NCBI GenBank assembly: GCA_012521705.1
Contig: JAAYLX010000039.1
Coordinates: forward strand, 1-64,000
Length of the DNA stretch: 64,000 nt
Reading direction: 5' to 3'
Origin: Clostridiaceae bacterium
GTDB taxonomy: Bacteria; Bacillota; Clostridia; DSM-8532
A program made the translations under genes and the position numbers. This document shows positions 8,562 to 16,087 of this stretch, piece after piece (the first letter of the stretch is position 1; each line of letters starts with the position of its first letter). Under the pieces are notes generated by a model that ran no database searches, was not told the DNA's origin, and saw only the letters and a list, made by a program, of their open reading frames with translations.

Positions 8562-9788
8562 TTACTTTTTTACATTTGAATCTTTGATCTTTTGTGCGAT
8601 TGACAAAAGAACATCCGGAATGTTGATTTCCGGCTTTTCATAAACGCACAGACGTAGTAAAGTGAGCATTTCGTTGATATCAGAACCGTTGATTAACAGG
8701 TATTTGTTTAAATCCAGTCCTGAAACTGCAAGTTTGAGTGGTTTGACTTTATTTTGAAGATTTAGATATTTGGAATTATCACCAGCATCACCAGTTTCAT
8801 CAGGATTTTTCATTACCTCTATTATTGCAATGGTGTCTTCGGTGATTTCATAACCATATTCTGAAACAGCTTTTCTGAGATTGCGGTCCGATAATGTGCC
8901 CCATGAATTAATGCTTTCAATCAGTCTGGATACCTCCCTGATGGTCGCATTATCGTATTTGAGCCTTCTGAGGATTACTCTTGCGCAATTAGCGGCATTA
9001 TCCCCGAAGGAGGTTATAAAAAGCAGTGTCAGCAAAACATTTTTCCTGCTTTTATGCCTGGTAAAGTACCTAACATATTTGCACCAGTCCTCATCTAATT
9101 GGCTGATTTCAGGGAAAATGGTTTTACTCAGTCTTGTTTCCCAAAGCAGGGCCAGTTTTTCAGGCAGGGGAGAGATCAAAATCTTGTTTATCTCTGTCTG
9201 TATTCTTTCCATGCTGACGTACGCAAGAGTTGGAGCAGCTTCATTTATTGCATTGAGGGTGTTTTTTTCGATATCAAACCCAAGCTGGGCTGAAAAGCGC
9301 ACCGCTCTCAGCATCCTCAGAGCATCTTCGGAAAACCTTTTGAAAGGATCTCCAACACAGCGGATTATGCGGTTTTTTATATCTTCCAGCCCATTGAAGG
9401 GGTCCCTCAGTCCCTGATCAGGATGATAGGCCATGGAATTTATGGTAAAATCCCTGCGGGAGAGGTCTTCTGTCAGGGAGTTGGTGGGGATGACAAAGTC
9501 AGGACGCCGGTGGTCGGAATATGCGGCTTCCTTTCTGTAGGTGGTAACTTCGGCTTTTGCATCACCGTATAGGACTGTAACCGTGCCATGTTTCAGCCCT
9601 GTGTCGAAGGTTTTATTGAATATGGATTTTATGATGTCGGTTGTTGCACTTGTGGCAATATCCCAGTCCTCAGGCTCCCTTCCCATAATAATGTCCCTTA
9701 CGCAGCCGCCCACCAGATAGGCTTCGTGACCATTACTGTTTATTATGGAAATAATAGCCGAAATATTTTGGGGAAGAATAATGTCCAT
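8562..9788 (-). CDS. cca: CCA tRNA nucleotidyltransferase / poly(A) polymerase family
   Basis: A 408-residue class II nucleotidyltransferase expected to add or repair the 3'-CCA of tRNA. The N-terminal head carries GGCVRD, the catalytic EDWDIAT (D-x-D) and the RRDFTINSMAY motif. The neck then carries the DALRMLRAVRFSAQLGF motif. No HD phosphohydrolase domain is seen. I prefer the second ATG (9788), 9 nt after GGGAG, over the one at 9794. CCA-adding and A-adding members cannot be separated by eye. It faces fba and is divergent from the 6S-like RNA and rnj. Confidence 0.9.
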   Translation of the reverse strand: MDIILPQNISAIISIINSNGHEAYLVGGCVRDIIMGREPEDWDIATSATTDIIKSIFNKTFDTGLKHGTVTVLYGDAKAEVTTYRKEAAYSDHRRPDFVIPTNSLTEDLSRRDFTINSMAYHPDQGLRDPFNGLEDIKNRIIRCVGDPFKRFSEDALRMLRAVRFSAQLGFDIEKNTLNAINEAAPTLAYVSMERIQTEINKILISPLPEKLALLWETRLSKTIFPEISQLDEDWCKYVRYFTRHKSRKNVLLTLLFITSFGDNAANCARVILRRLKYDNATIREVSRLIESINSWGTLSDRNLRKAVSEYGYEITEDTIAIIEVMKNPDETGDAGDNSKYLNLQNKVKPLKLAVSGLDLNKYLLINGSDINEMLTLLRLCVYEKPEINIPDVLLSIAQKIKDSNVKK

Positions 9789-10059
9789 AACCATAAGCTC
9801 CCGGTTGGAAGAAATTATATAGTAAGTTGTTAATTTTTGTGGTATAACTATAATGTTGTAAGTTTAATTATACTTCAACAGTGCACAATCAAGCAAAGAT
9901 TTTGCTTTTTATAAATATAAAATACACAGAGATTCGGTGAAATCTCTTTATATTCCTATATATTATGAGTATGGCAATTGTACCGGGGAAAATTGCAGGG
10001 GAATTCTCTCCGGCACAATATCTGTTGTCCTTGTAACGACGAACTTTTTGGGACGACGG
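9789..10059. other. Spacer with several hairpins before the 6S-like RNA
   Basis: No gene is seen. The stretch holds a terminator-like hairpin AAGCAAA/TTTGCTT with a T run (9891-9910, plus strand), a hairpin AGAGATT/AATCTCT (9928-9947) and a long imperfect hairpin (9977-10019). A possible promoter for the RNA that follows is TTGCAG (9993-9998), a 17-nt spacer and CAATAT (10016-10021). Confidence 0.4.
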
Positions 10060-10275
10060 ATGAAACTTAATTATGATTTATAAGGTGCAGAAAGTTGTAA
10101 ATACTTTGATTGGACCCGATAACTACTGAATTGGCGGGCAATGCTCCGACCTATGATTGCCCTCCGGTATCGGTTTAAGTATATTTGTGTTTTCAAATCA
10201 ACATCATTATTTGCAGTTCATTTAGGCTTGCAAGATAGTGTTTTCCGCCACTTTATAAAATCATAATTAAGAGAT
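10060..10275 (+). ncRNA. ssrS: Candidate 6S RNA
   Basis: The sequence closes on itself with 22 base pairs (10066-10087 with 10249-10271, one bulged A, one G-U). Inside is a large open bubble, with a small hairpin on its 3' side (10210-10215 with 10229-10234). An upper arm then forms from AAATACTT/AAGTAT (10099-10106, 10177-10182), CCGATA/TATCGG (10116-10121, 10168-10173) and GGGCAAT/ATTGCCC (10136-10142, 10156-10162). This closing stem, central bubble and apical arm of about 206 nt is the architecture of 6S RNA, which mimics an open promoter and binds sigma-A RNA polymerase. The name rests on fold and size, not on sequence identity. A terminator follows at 10282. Confidence 0.55.
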
Positions 10276-10281
10276 TTTCGG

Positions 10282-10317
10282 ACCGCAGGTTATCTTTTAA
10301 TTGCGTGGTTTTTTTAT
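10282..10317 (+). terminator. Terminator after the 6S-like RNA
   Basis: An imperfect stem ACCGCA / TGCGTGGT (10282-10309) is followed by a run of seven or more T residues. It separates the structured RNA from rnj. Confidence 0.55.
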
Positions 10318-10378
10318 GCCATCACACTCAGGTATATGGGAGGAATTTGAGTAGAATAATAACTTTGGAGGTTTTAAA

Positions 10379-12076
10379 GTGGCTACAAAAAAGAAAAATA
10401 AATTAAGGATCATCCCATTGGGTGGACTTGAAGAAATCGGGAAAAACATGACCGTATTAGAGTACGGCGATAATATCATTGTTATAGACTGTGGGCTTAA
10501 GTTCCCGGAAGATGAAATGCTTGGAATAGACCTTGTTATTCCCGATGTGACTTATCTTGAGAAGAACATAGAAAAAGTCCATGCAATTCTGGTTACCCAT
10601 GGACATGAGGATCATATCGGGGCTTTGCCCTATGTATTAAAGAAAGTAAACGTGCCTGTATATGGTACCGAACTTACATTAGGCCTTATTGAGAACAAAC
10701 TGGCCGAGCATGATATGCAGAAATCTGTCGAGATGATTACCGTTAAAGCCGGCCAGAAGATTCAGCTTGGACCTTTTAAGATAGAGTTTGTACGGACGAC
10801 ACACAGTATTGCAGATGCGGTGTCCATTGCGATTGATACACCCGTTGGCTTGGTATTCCATACAGGTGATTTTAAAATCGACCATACTCCCATTGAGGGG
10901 GATCCCATTGACCTTCCGAGGATGGCTGAACTTGGAAAGAAAGGTGTCTTGCTGCTGTTGGCAGACAGCACCAATGTTGAAAGACCGGGCTACACCATGT
11001 CGGAAAGAACAGTGGGCGAAACTTTTGATACAATTTTTTCCGGTGCGAAGGGCAGGATAATTGTTGCAACCTTTGCTTCAAATATTCACCGTATACAGCA
11101 AATTATCAATTCAGCGCTCAAGTATAACAGAAAGGTTGCCCTTGTCGGACGCAGCATGCTCAACGTGATGAGGACTGCTGCAAGGCTTGGCTATCTGTCC
11201 TATCCGGAAGACACAATTATAGACATAGACAGGATTGGGCGGTATAAACCCGAGGAGATTGTTATTATCACAACCGGCAGCCAGGGCGAGCCCATGTCAG
11301 CGTTGGCGCGAATTGCCTCATCCAGCCATAAAAAAGTTGAAATCATGGAAGGGGATCTGGTCATCATATCAGCAAGCCCCATTCCCGGCAATGAAAAACT
11401 TGTCTACAAGGTAATCGATGACCTTTTCAAACAGGGTGCATACGTGATTTACGACTCTCTGGATGACATACATGTTTCAGGACATGCCAAACAGGAAGAG
11501 TTAAAACTGCTCCAGCGGCTCATTAAACCCAAATACTTCATGCCTGTGCACGGTGAGTACAGAATGCTTAAGAAGCATGCTGCCCTTGCCATGAGCCTTG
11601 GTATGGACAAGAACAACATATTTATCATGCAGAACGGAAAAGTGCTTGAGCTTACAAGCAAGAGCGCCGCAATAAACGGAAATGTCCCTTCCGGAAGTAT
11701 TATGGTCGATGGTCTGGGCGTTGGCGACGTAGGAGATATTGTTCTCAGGGACAGAAAAATTTTGTCTGAAGACGGTCTTATCATAATTGTTTCAACCATT
11801 GACCCCAAAGGAAATCTCATGGCCAATGTCGAGGTAATGTCCAGAGGATTTGTGTACGTGAAAGAATCCGAGGAACTTATTGAAGAGGTGCGTACCCTTG
11901 CCAGGGATGCGCTTGTCAAATGTGTCAGCAAAAAAGGCGGTAACTGGACCGCCATCAAAACTGCCATAAAGGACGAATTAAGCTCTTTCCTGTACAGGAA
12001 GACAGCCAGAAGGCCAATGATTATTCCAATTATTATCGAAGTTGATCCTGTGGCAGTACAAAGTCAGACACATTAA
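10379..12076 (+). CDS. rnj: Ribonuclease J
   Basis: A 565-residue metallo-beta-lactamase/beta-CASP nuclease with 5'-3' exo- and endonuclease activity, used in mRNA decay and rRNA maturation. The zinc motif HGHEDHIG lies near residue 77, and the further metal-binding HTGDFKIDHTP and the beta-CASP region follow. The HVSGHAKQEEL and MPVHGEYRML motifs are typical of RNase J. The C-terminal domain is present, so it is full length. The start is GTG after TTGGAGG. It is preceded by its own leader downstream of the 6S-like RNA and followed by a strong terminator. Confidence 0.96.
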   Translation: MATKKKNKLRIIPLGGLEEIGKNMTVLEYGDNIIVIDCGLKFPEDEMLGIDLVIPDVTYLEKNIEKVHAILVTHGHEDHIGALPYVLKKVNVPVYGTELTLGLIENKLAEHDMQKSVEMITVKAGQKIQLGPFKIEFVRTTHSIADAVSIAIDTPVGLVFHTGDFKIDHTPIEGDPIDLPRMAELGKKGVLLLLADSTNVERPGYTMSERTVGETFDTIFSGAKGRIIVATFASNIHRIQQIINSALKYNRKVALVGRSMLNVMRTAARLGYLSYPEDTIIDIDRIGRYKPEEIVIITTGSQGEPMSALARIASSSHKKVEIMEGDLVIISASPIPGNEKLVYKVIDDLFKQGAYVIYDSLDDIHVSGHAKQEELKLLQRLIKPKYFMPVHGEYRMLKKHAALAMSLGMDKNNIFIMQNGKVLELTSKSAAINGNVPSGSIMVDGLGVGDVGDIVLRDRKILSEDGLIIIVSTIDPKGNLMANVEVMSRGFVYVKESEELIEEVRTLARDALVKCVSKKGGNWTAIKTAIKDELSSFLYRKTARRPMIIPIIIEVDPVAVQSQTH

Positions 12077-12096
12077 TCCAAATGGTTTTTAAGATT

Positions 12097-12500
12097 TAAG
12101 TGCAAACGGCAGAGTCTTTTGCTTAAAGTTGTATGTGCAAAGGCTCTGCCTTTTAAAGTATCCGAAGACGAAGTCTAAAATCTGTAGACAAAATGCGCAA
12201 CTCGGTTGAGCTCCATTAATAATGTTTCAATTGAGAGGCTCATTATTTTGATCAATGATTAAGTGCAAACGGCTATGCCTTTTGAACAATCCGCAGGCGA
12301 AGGTTAAAAGCTGTTGGCGAAATGCGAAGTTCGATTGGGAGCAGTCGACAGGACGTCGACTGAGCGGTGCTTGCCCGGATGGCAAGTTCGCCCGCGTATC
12401 CTAAGAGAACGAGCGGTGAGCCTTACAGCTTTCCTGAGTCGAGGACGTGAAAAAGGCAAAGCCTTTGCACATCAGACTTTGCCTTTTGCCCTTTCTCTTA
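12097..12500 (+). repeat. Structured intergenic repeat, fuller copy with tandem 5' modules
   Basis: Two related modules begin with AAGTGCAAACGGC (12098 and 12262). They share a pattern ATCCGnAGnCGAAG...TAAAAnCTGT...AAATGCG over about 66 nt. The second runs into the part shared with 1-190. Its hairpins are AGTCGAC-AGGAC-GTCGACT (12343-12361), CTTGCC-CGGAT-GGCAAG (12370-12386) and TCCT/AGGA (12432-12445), followed by GAGGACGTGAAAA and a 10-bp terminator-like stem (12452-12461 with 12477-12486). The pentaloops keep GGA in both copies. It fills the gap between rnj and the convergent carboxypeptidase gene. The family is not recognised. Confidence 0.6.
12108..12154 (+). terminator. Terminator of rnj
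   Basis: Stem GGCAGAG (12108-12114) with CTCTGCC (12144-12150), with further pairing inside (CTTTTGC/GCAAAGG), then TTTT. It overlaps the first 5' module of the repeat element. Confidence 0.7.
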
Positions 12501-12522
12501 GAATTTTTTTCTTGCAGGAGGA

Positions 12523-13881
12523 TTAAAACCTGTATCGTCCTTTGCCTGAATATTTGCCGGAATAATTGTAACGTCTTCTGCGTCCTCTCTTCCTGTTTAT
12601 AATTCTGAGTATATTACCCAGAATCAAAATAACAACAACGCATACCCCGGCCGCTTTCAATCCGAATATGAACCGCTGATTGCTCACGATTTCACGGTAT
12701 TTGTCACGTATTATGGCAAATGTGGTTTTTTCAATGGATTCCTTTGCTACAAGCTCAATTGTTCCTATTTCTTTTCCGTCATATTTATAGACAGTTCTTC
12801 CAAGAATCTGTCCTGTTTCAATAGGAGCTTTGAAAGGTTGATCGAAAGTGGTCAATGTCTCCAGCTTTTCCTTCATTTCATTTTCATCTAAAGGAAGAAT
12901 CCATTCAAAGTCGTTGTTGGTGATTATTTCAGCCTTTTTTCCGTCAACGGCGTCTTCCACCTCAACCCTGTCCACATATTCACCTTTTTTGGCAAGCTGC
13001 CTGATTGTGAAGTTCTTAAATCCATATTCCAATAAAGACTGGGATTCGCTGTAGAGTACCTGGTCATTTTTTGCTCCCAGCACAACAGCGATAAGTTCCA
13101 TACCTTCAGGGTTAATTGCGGATGATACCAGGCATTTGCCCGCTTTGTCGGTATATCCGGTTTTAATTCCGGTTACCTGTGAATAGTAGGATGAACGAGA
13201 ATTAAGAAGCTGGTTTGTGTAGCTTAAGTGCCCCAATTTCCATTCTTCTTTTTTCCTCATGTTAGTTGCCGGAAGGTCGTATTCCTTTCTTCCTACAACT
13301 TCACGGAATATATCATTTTTCATAGCTTCTCGCGCTATTATTGCCAGATCTCTTGCAGAAGAGTAGTGGTTTTCATCTTCAGTACCATTGGGATTTACAA
13401 AATGAGTATTTTTCAGCCCCAATTCGGAAGCCTTTTCATTCATGTACCGGGCAAAGGTCTGCATACTTCCGTCTTCAGCAACGTTTTCAGCAATAATGTT
13501 GCTCGCTTCATTCGCAGAGGTAATCATCATGAGATCCAAAAGATCCTTGAATTTAAGGGTTTCCCCGATCTTTATACCCGCAGTGACATAGTCATACTGT
13601 ATGCTTTTGATGGCATATTCGGATGCTGTCATTTCTTGATCCAGATCAGCCCGTTCCAAAGCTATTAACGCAGTCATTATTTTTGTTGTGCTGGCGGGAG
13701 ACCGTTTCGCATCCGGATTCTTTTCTGCGAGGACCTGTCCGGTTTTCATATCTATTAAAATATAAGCTTCTGCCGACAGTTGGGGGTAACTCTCAGCCAG
13801 TGCTGTTATAGGTGATAAAAAAGTCAGAATAATTAAAGCAATAAAAAGAAAAATACCAAACTTTTTTGCCAAAGATATCAC
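12523..13881 (-). CDS. D-alanyl-D-alanine carboxypeptidase (DacF/PBP5 type)
   Basis: A 452-residue penicillin-binding protein that trims the terminal D-Ala from peptidoglycan stem peptides outside the cell. It has an N-terminal signal peptide ending near ALA-E (residue 29). The S-x-x-K motif is STTK (64-67), S-x-N is SAN (122-124) and KTG is at 240-242. The PBP5 C-terminal domain follows. Unusually, a membrane helix lies near the C-terminus (about 410-430), ending in a basic, Arg/Lys/Tyr-rich cytoplasmic tail (RGRRRRYNY...), so anchoring differs from the amphipathic helix of PBP5. The family includes sporulation DacF, but the role here is not certain. Confidence 0.9.
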   Translation of the reverse strand: MISLAKKFGIFLFIALIILTFLSPITALAESYPQLSAEAYILIDMKTGQVLAEKNPDAKRSPASTTKIMTALIALERADLDQEMTASEYAIKSIQYDYVTAGIKIGETLKFKDLLDLMMITSANEASNIIAENVAEDGSMQTFARYMNEKASELGLKNTHFVNPNGTEDENHYSSARDLAIIAREAMKNDIFREVVGRKEYDLPATNMRKKEEWKLGHLSYTNQLLNSRSSYYSQVTGIKTGYTDKAGKCLVSSAINPEGMELIAVVLGAKNDQVLYSESQSLLEYGFKNFTIRQLAKKGEYVDRVEVEDAVDGKKAEIITNNDFEWILPLDENEMKEKLETLTTFDQPFKAPIETGQILGRTVYKYDGKEIGTIELVAKESIEKTTFAIIRDKYREIVSNQRFIFGLKAAGVCVVVILILGNILRIINRKRGRRRRYNYSGKYSGKGRYRF

Positions 13882-14047
13882 TCCTGTATTTGTCTTATGT
13901 TAAAAAAATCTTGCTAACACCATTATAAATGACACGTAAAATTTACTCAAGCATTACAGCAAGTACCAAAATTTTACCAATTAGCTGTTGAAAGATACAA
14001 TAAAAAATGAAATAATGGAAATATAAAGTATTTAAAGGAGGATTTAA

Positions 14048-14605
14048 GTGGAAATCCGAATAAAAGGGAAAATTTATAAAATTCCTTGGGAATTTCTTGT
14101 AGTACCTTTTATTATGCTGCTAATCTTATCTATTATTCTTATTTCCAATTACTCATATATTAAAGAGGTCTGGATAGAATTACATAGCAAAAACGCGCCT
14201 GAATATTCCAGGCAAGACGCGGAGCTGAGCGGGGAGGAAAGATCAACTAAGCCTTTGGGGGGGAAAATTACAAGTGACTCAGAAAGTGCGTTGTCTTCAA
14301 CTTACGATTCAACCTCAACTTCAAATTCATCTTCAGCATCAACTACAACGGTAACTTCACCATCCCCATCCGCGGATACACCTTCGTCCTCCGCTTCAAG
14401 TTCCAAGGCATCCAAAGTTAATATTAATACTGCAGGAATGGAGGAATTAATGACTCTCCCGTATATAGGTGAAGTAAAAGCAAAGGCTATTATTGAGTAT
14501 CGCCGGGAAAACGGTAACTTTTCATCAGTTGAAGAACTTGACAAAGTAAAAGGCATCGGAGAAAAGACCATAGAAAAGCTTAAGCCGTTTATAACTGTCA
14601 AATAG
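14048..14605 (+). CDS. ComEA-like helix-hairpin-helix protein
   Basis: A 185-residue protein with a short cytoplasmic head, one membrane helix (about residues 15-37), a long Ser/Thr-rich linker and a C-terminal helix-hairpin-helix domain (about 122-185: VNINTAGMEELMTLPYIGEVKAKA, then VKGIGEKTIEKL). This is the DNA-binding end of ComEA, the surface receptor for DNA uptake. The SLBB domain usual in Firmicute ComEA is missing and replaced by the low-complexity linker. The GTG start follows AAAGGAGG. No other com gene is nearby, so a role in uptake is inferred. Confidence 0.75.
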   Translation: MEIRIKGKIYKIPWEFLVVPFIMLLILSIILISNYSYIKEVWIELHSKNAPEYSRQDAELSGEERSTKPLGGKITSDSESALSSTYDSTSTSNSSSASTTTVTSPSPSADTPSSSASSSKASKVNINTAGMEELMTLPYIGEVKAKAIIEYRRENGNFSSVEELDKVKGIGEKTIEKLKPFITVK

Positions 14606-14621
14606 CTCCATTATAAACCAT

Positions 14622-14651
14622 TTGACTTTGGAACATAATATGGTGTACAAT
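14622..14651 (+). promoter_or_regulatory. Sigma-A promoter of rnpB
   Basis: TTGACT (14622-14627), an 18-nt spacer and TACAAT (14646-14651), with the RNA beginning about 10-18 nt further on. Confidence 0.7.
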
Positions 14652-14668
14652 AATTTATCACGAATATG

Positions 14669-15018
14669 AGAGTAGGTTGGATGGTCGCGTGGGCAGTGCT
14701 GAAAAGCCGCTCACGAGGAAAGTCCGGGCTCCACAGGGCAAGGGTGCCGGGTAACACCCGGTGAAGGCGACTTCAAGGAAAGTGCAACAGAAATAAACCG
14801 CCTGCTGAGTTTGTCAGTGGGTAAGGATGGAAAGGTGAGGTAAGAGCTCACCGACCGATCGGCGACGTGAGGTGCAATGTAAACCCCACCCGGAGCAACA
14901 CCGTGATAAGGAGCATTGGGCGGCCCGCCCGTTCCTTAGAGGTGGCTGGAGCCTTGTAGTAATACAAGGCGTAGACAGATGATCATTCACGACAGAACCC
15001 GGCTTACAGACCTGCTCT
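14669..15018 (+). ncRNA. rnpB: RNase P RNA (bacterial type A)
   Basis: This is the catalytic RNA that removes 5' leaders from tRNA precursors. The universally conserved core GAGGAAAGTCCGGGCTCC lies at about 14718-14735. The 3' core AGATGATCATTCACGACAGAACCCGGCTTAC-type segment is at about 14978-15006. The ends pair as helix P1, AGAGTAGGTT (14669-14678) with the ACCTGCTCT end at 15010-15018. About 350 nt is a normal length. A promoter and a terminator flank it directly. Confidence 0.97.
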
Positions 15019-15026
15019 GAAAAATT

Positions 15027-15050
15027 AAGCTCTGAGAAATCAGAGCTTTT
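15027..15050 (+). terminator. Terminator of rnpB
   Basis: AAGCTCTGA (15027-15035), loop GAAA, TCAGAGCTT (15040-15048) and a T run. Confidence 0.85.
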
Positions 15051-15126
15051 GTTATATTTCCATGTTTTTTTTATCCTACAACAAGCTCCTGCTGAACAAG
15101 GTTATCATCAACAATAGTGTTAAGTA

Positions 15127-15492
15127 TTAGATTCTTGTTTTTCCTGATAGCCTTTTCATAGTAACAGGCTTTGGCAGGAAGTCGAATGGCCTTACCTTAA
15201 AGGATTGAAATACATATTCAAGATGCTCTGAGATAAATACCAAATATGCTTCAGGATTATTTTCTCTGATTTTTACAGCTAATTCATATCCATTTTTATC
15301 AGAATTAAGATCTATATCAAATAAAAAGACATTGGCGTCTCCTTGAGTTAAATATGACTCTACTTCATCAGGATGTGTGGCTGCACAAACTACTTCTCCA
15401 GCAATACTGCCTGATTCCAAAGTATGATTCACATAATCTTCAAGTAGCTTTAAGTATTCCGCATTGTCTTCACAGATTATTATTCTGAGCAC
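15127..15492 (-). pseudogene. Truncated LytTR-type response regulator (receiver domain only)
   Basis: About 121 residues form a receiver domain: the acidic pair in IICEDN, the phospho-acceptor Asp in FLFDIDLNSDKNG, and the conserved Lys in FLPKPV. The spacing and the FDFLPKPV segment resemble AgrA/LytR-type regulators. The DNA-binding LytTR domain expected afterwards is missing: the frame ends about 10 residues past the receiver. No sensor kinase is beside it. I call it a remnant, though a stand-alone receiver is possible. I prefer the GTG at 15492, after AGAGGG, over the TTG at 15498. Confidence 0.6.
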
Positions 15493-15498
15493 AAGCAA

Positions 15499-16087
15499 CC
15501 CTCTTAGAATGTTGGTTTCCTTAGTAATGAATCAGTTGTTTACGCAAAAAACGACAATTTTTTCTCTACTACAAAATTTACCATAGATATTATTGGTGTT
15601 CAAGATGATAAAATGCAGTTTTGACGTGATTAAAAAAGGCCTTGACAGCTGTTGAACATCGGAATCAGCTTTTTACCCCATATAGATTGATACAAAAAAA
15701 CAACTTTGTTATCATCAATTATAGTCGAAATACAATGAATTTCTTACTAACTGCGATTGAGGTTTTTTTCCTCTGTCCGTTTCAATGAACAATTTTCACT
15801 GTTAATTAATAATTAAAGTTCAGATAATTATTTTCATGAGGAAAGAATTTGAAAACCCGAATTTTAGATTATACCTGCCCCCTGTATTCTTACTGTTGTA
15901 AGAATTAAATATATAAAAATAAGAAGGATCTGTCAGATAGTTTGGCTAACCTTCTTATTTTTTTGTTTTCTTACCGGAAACGTTCTCTAAGAACTAATTC
16001 TTCCGTCAATTTCTGGTATCCATATATAATATTGCAATATTGTGGACATACTGAGAAAAAGACATCTGAGAGAATCCGGAGGTTTTC
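15499..16087. other. AT-rich spacer upstream of cooS-like gene
   Basis: No complete gene is seen. On the minus strand, near 15705-15730, is a segment (GTTATCATCAA..ATAGT on plus) that also occurs just after the truncated response regulator, near 15100-15120. The spacer ends with a terminator-like hairpin (15917-15964) and the ribosome site of the next gene. Confidence 0.4.
15917..15964 (+). terminator. Terminator-like hairpin before the CooS-like gene
   Basis: AAATAAGAAGG pairs with CCTTCTTATTT, followed by T residues on plus and also T-rich sequence on minus. A small inner hairpin ATCTG/CAGAT lies in the loop. It could be an attenuator in the leader of the next gene or the end of an unseen transcript. 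Confidence 0.5.
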
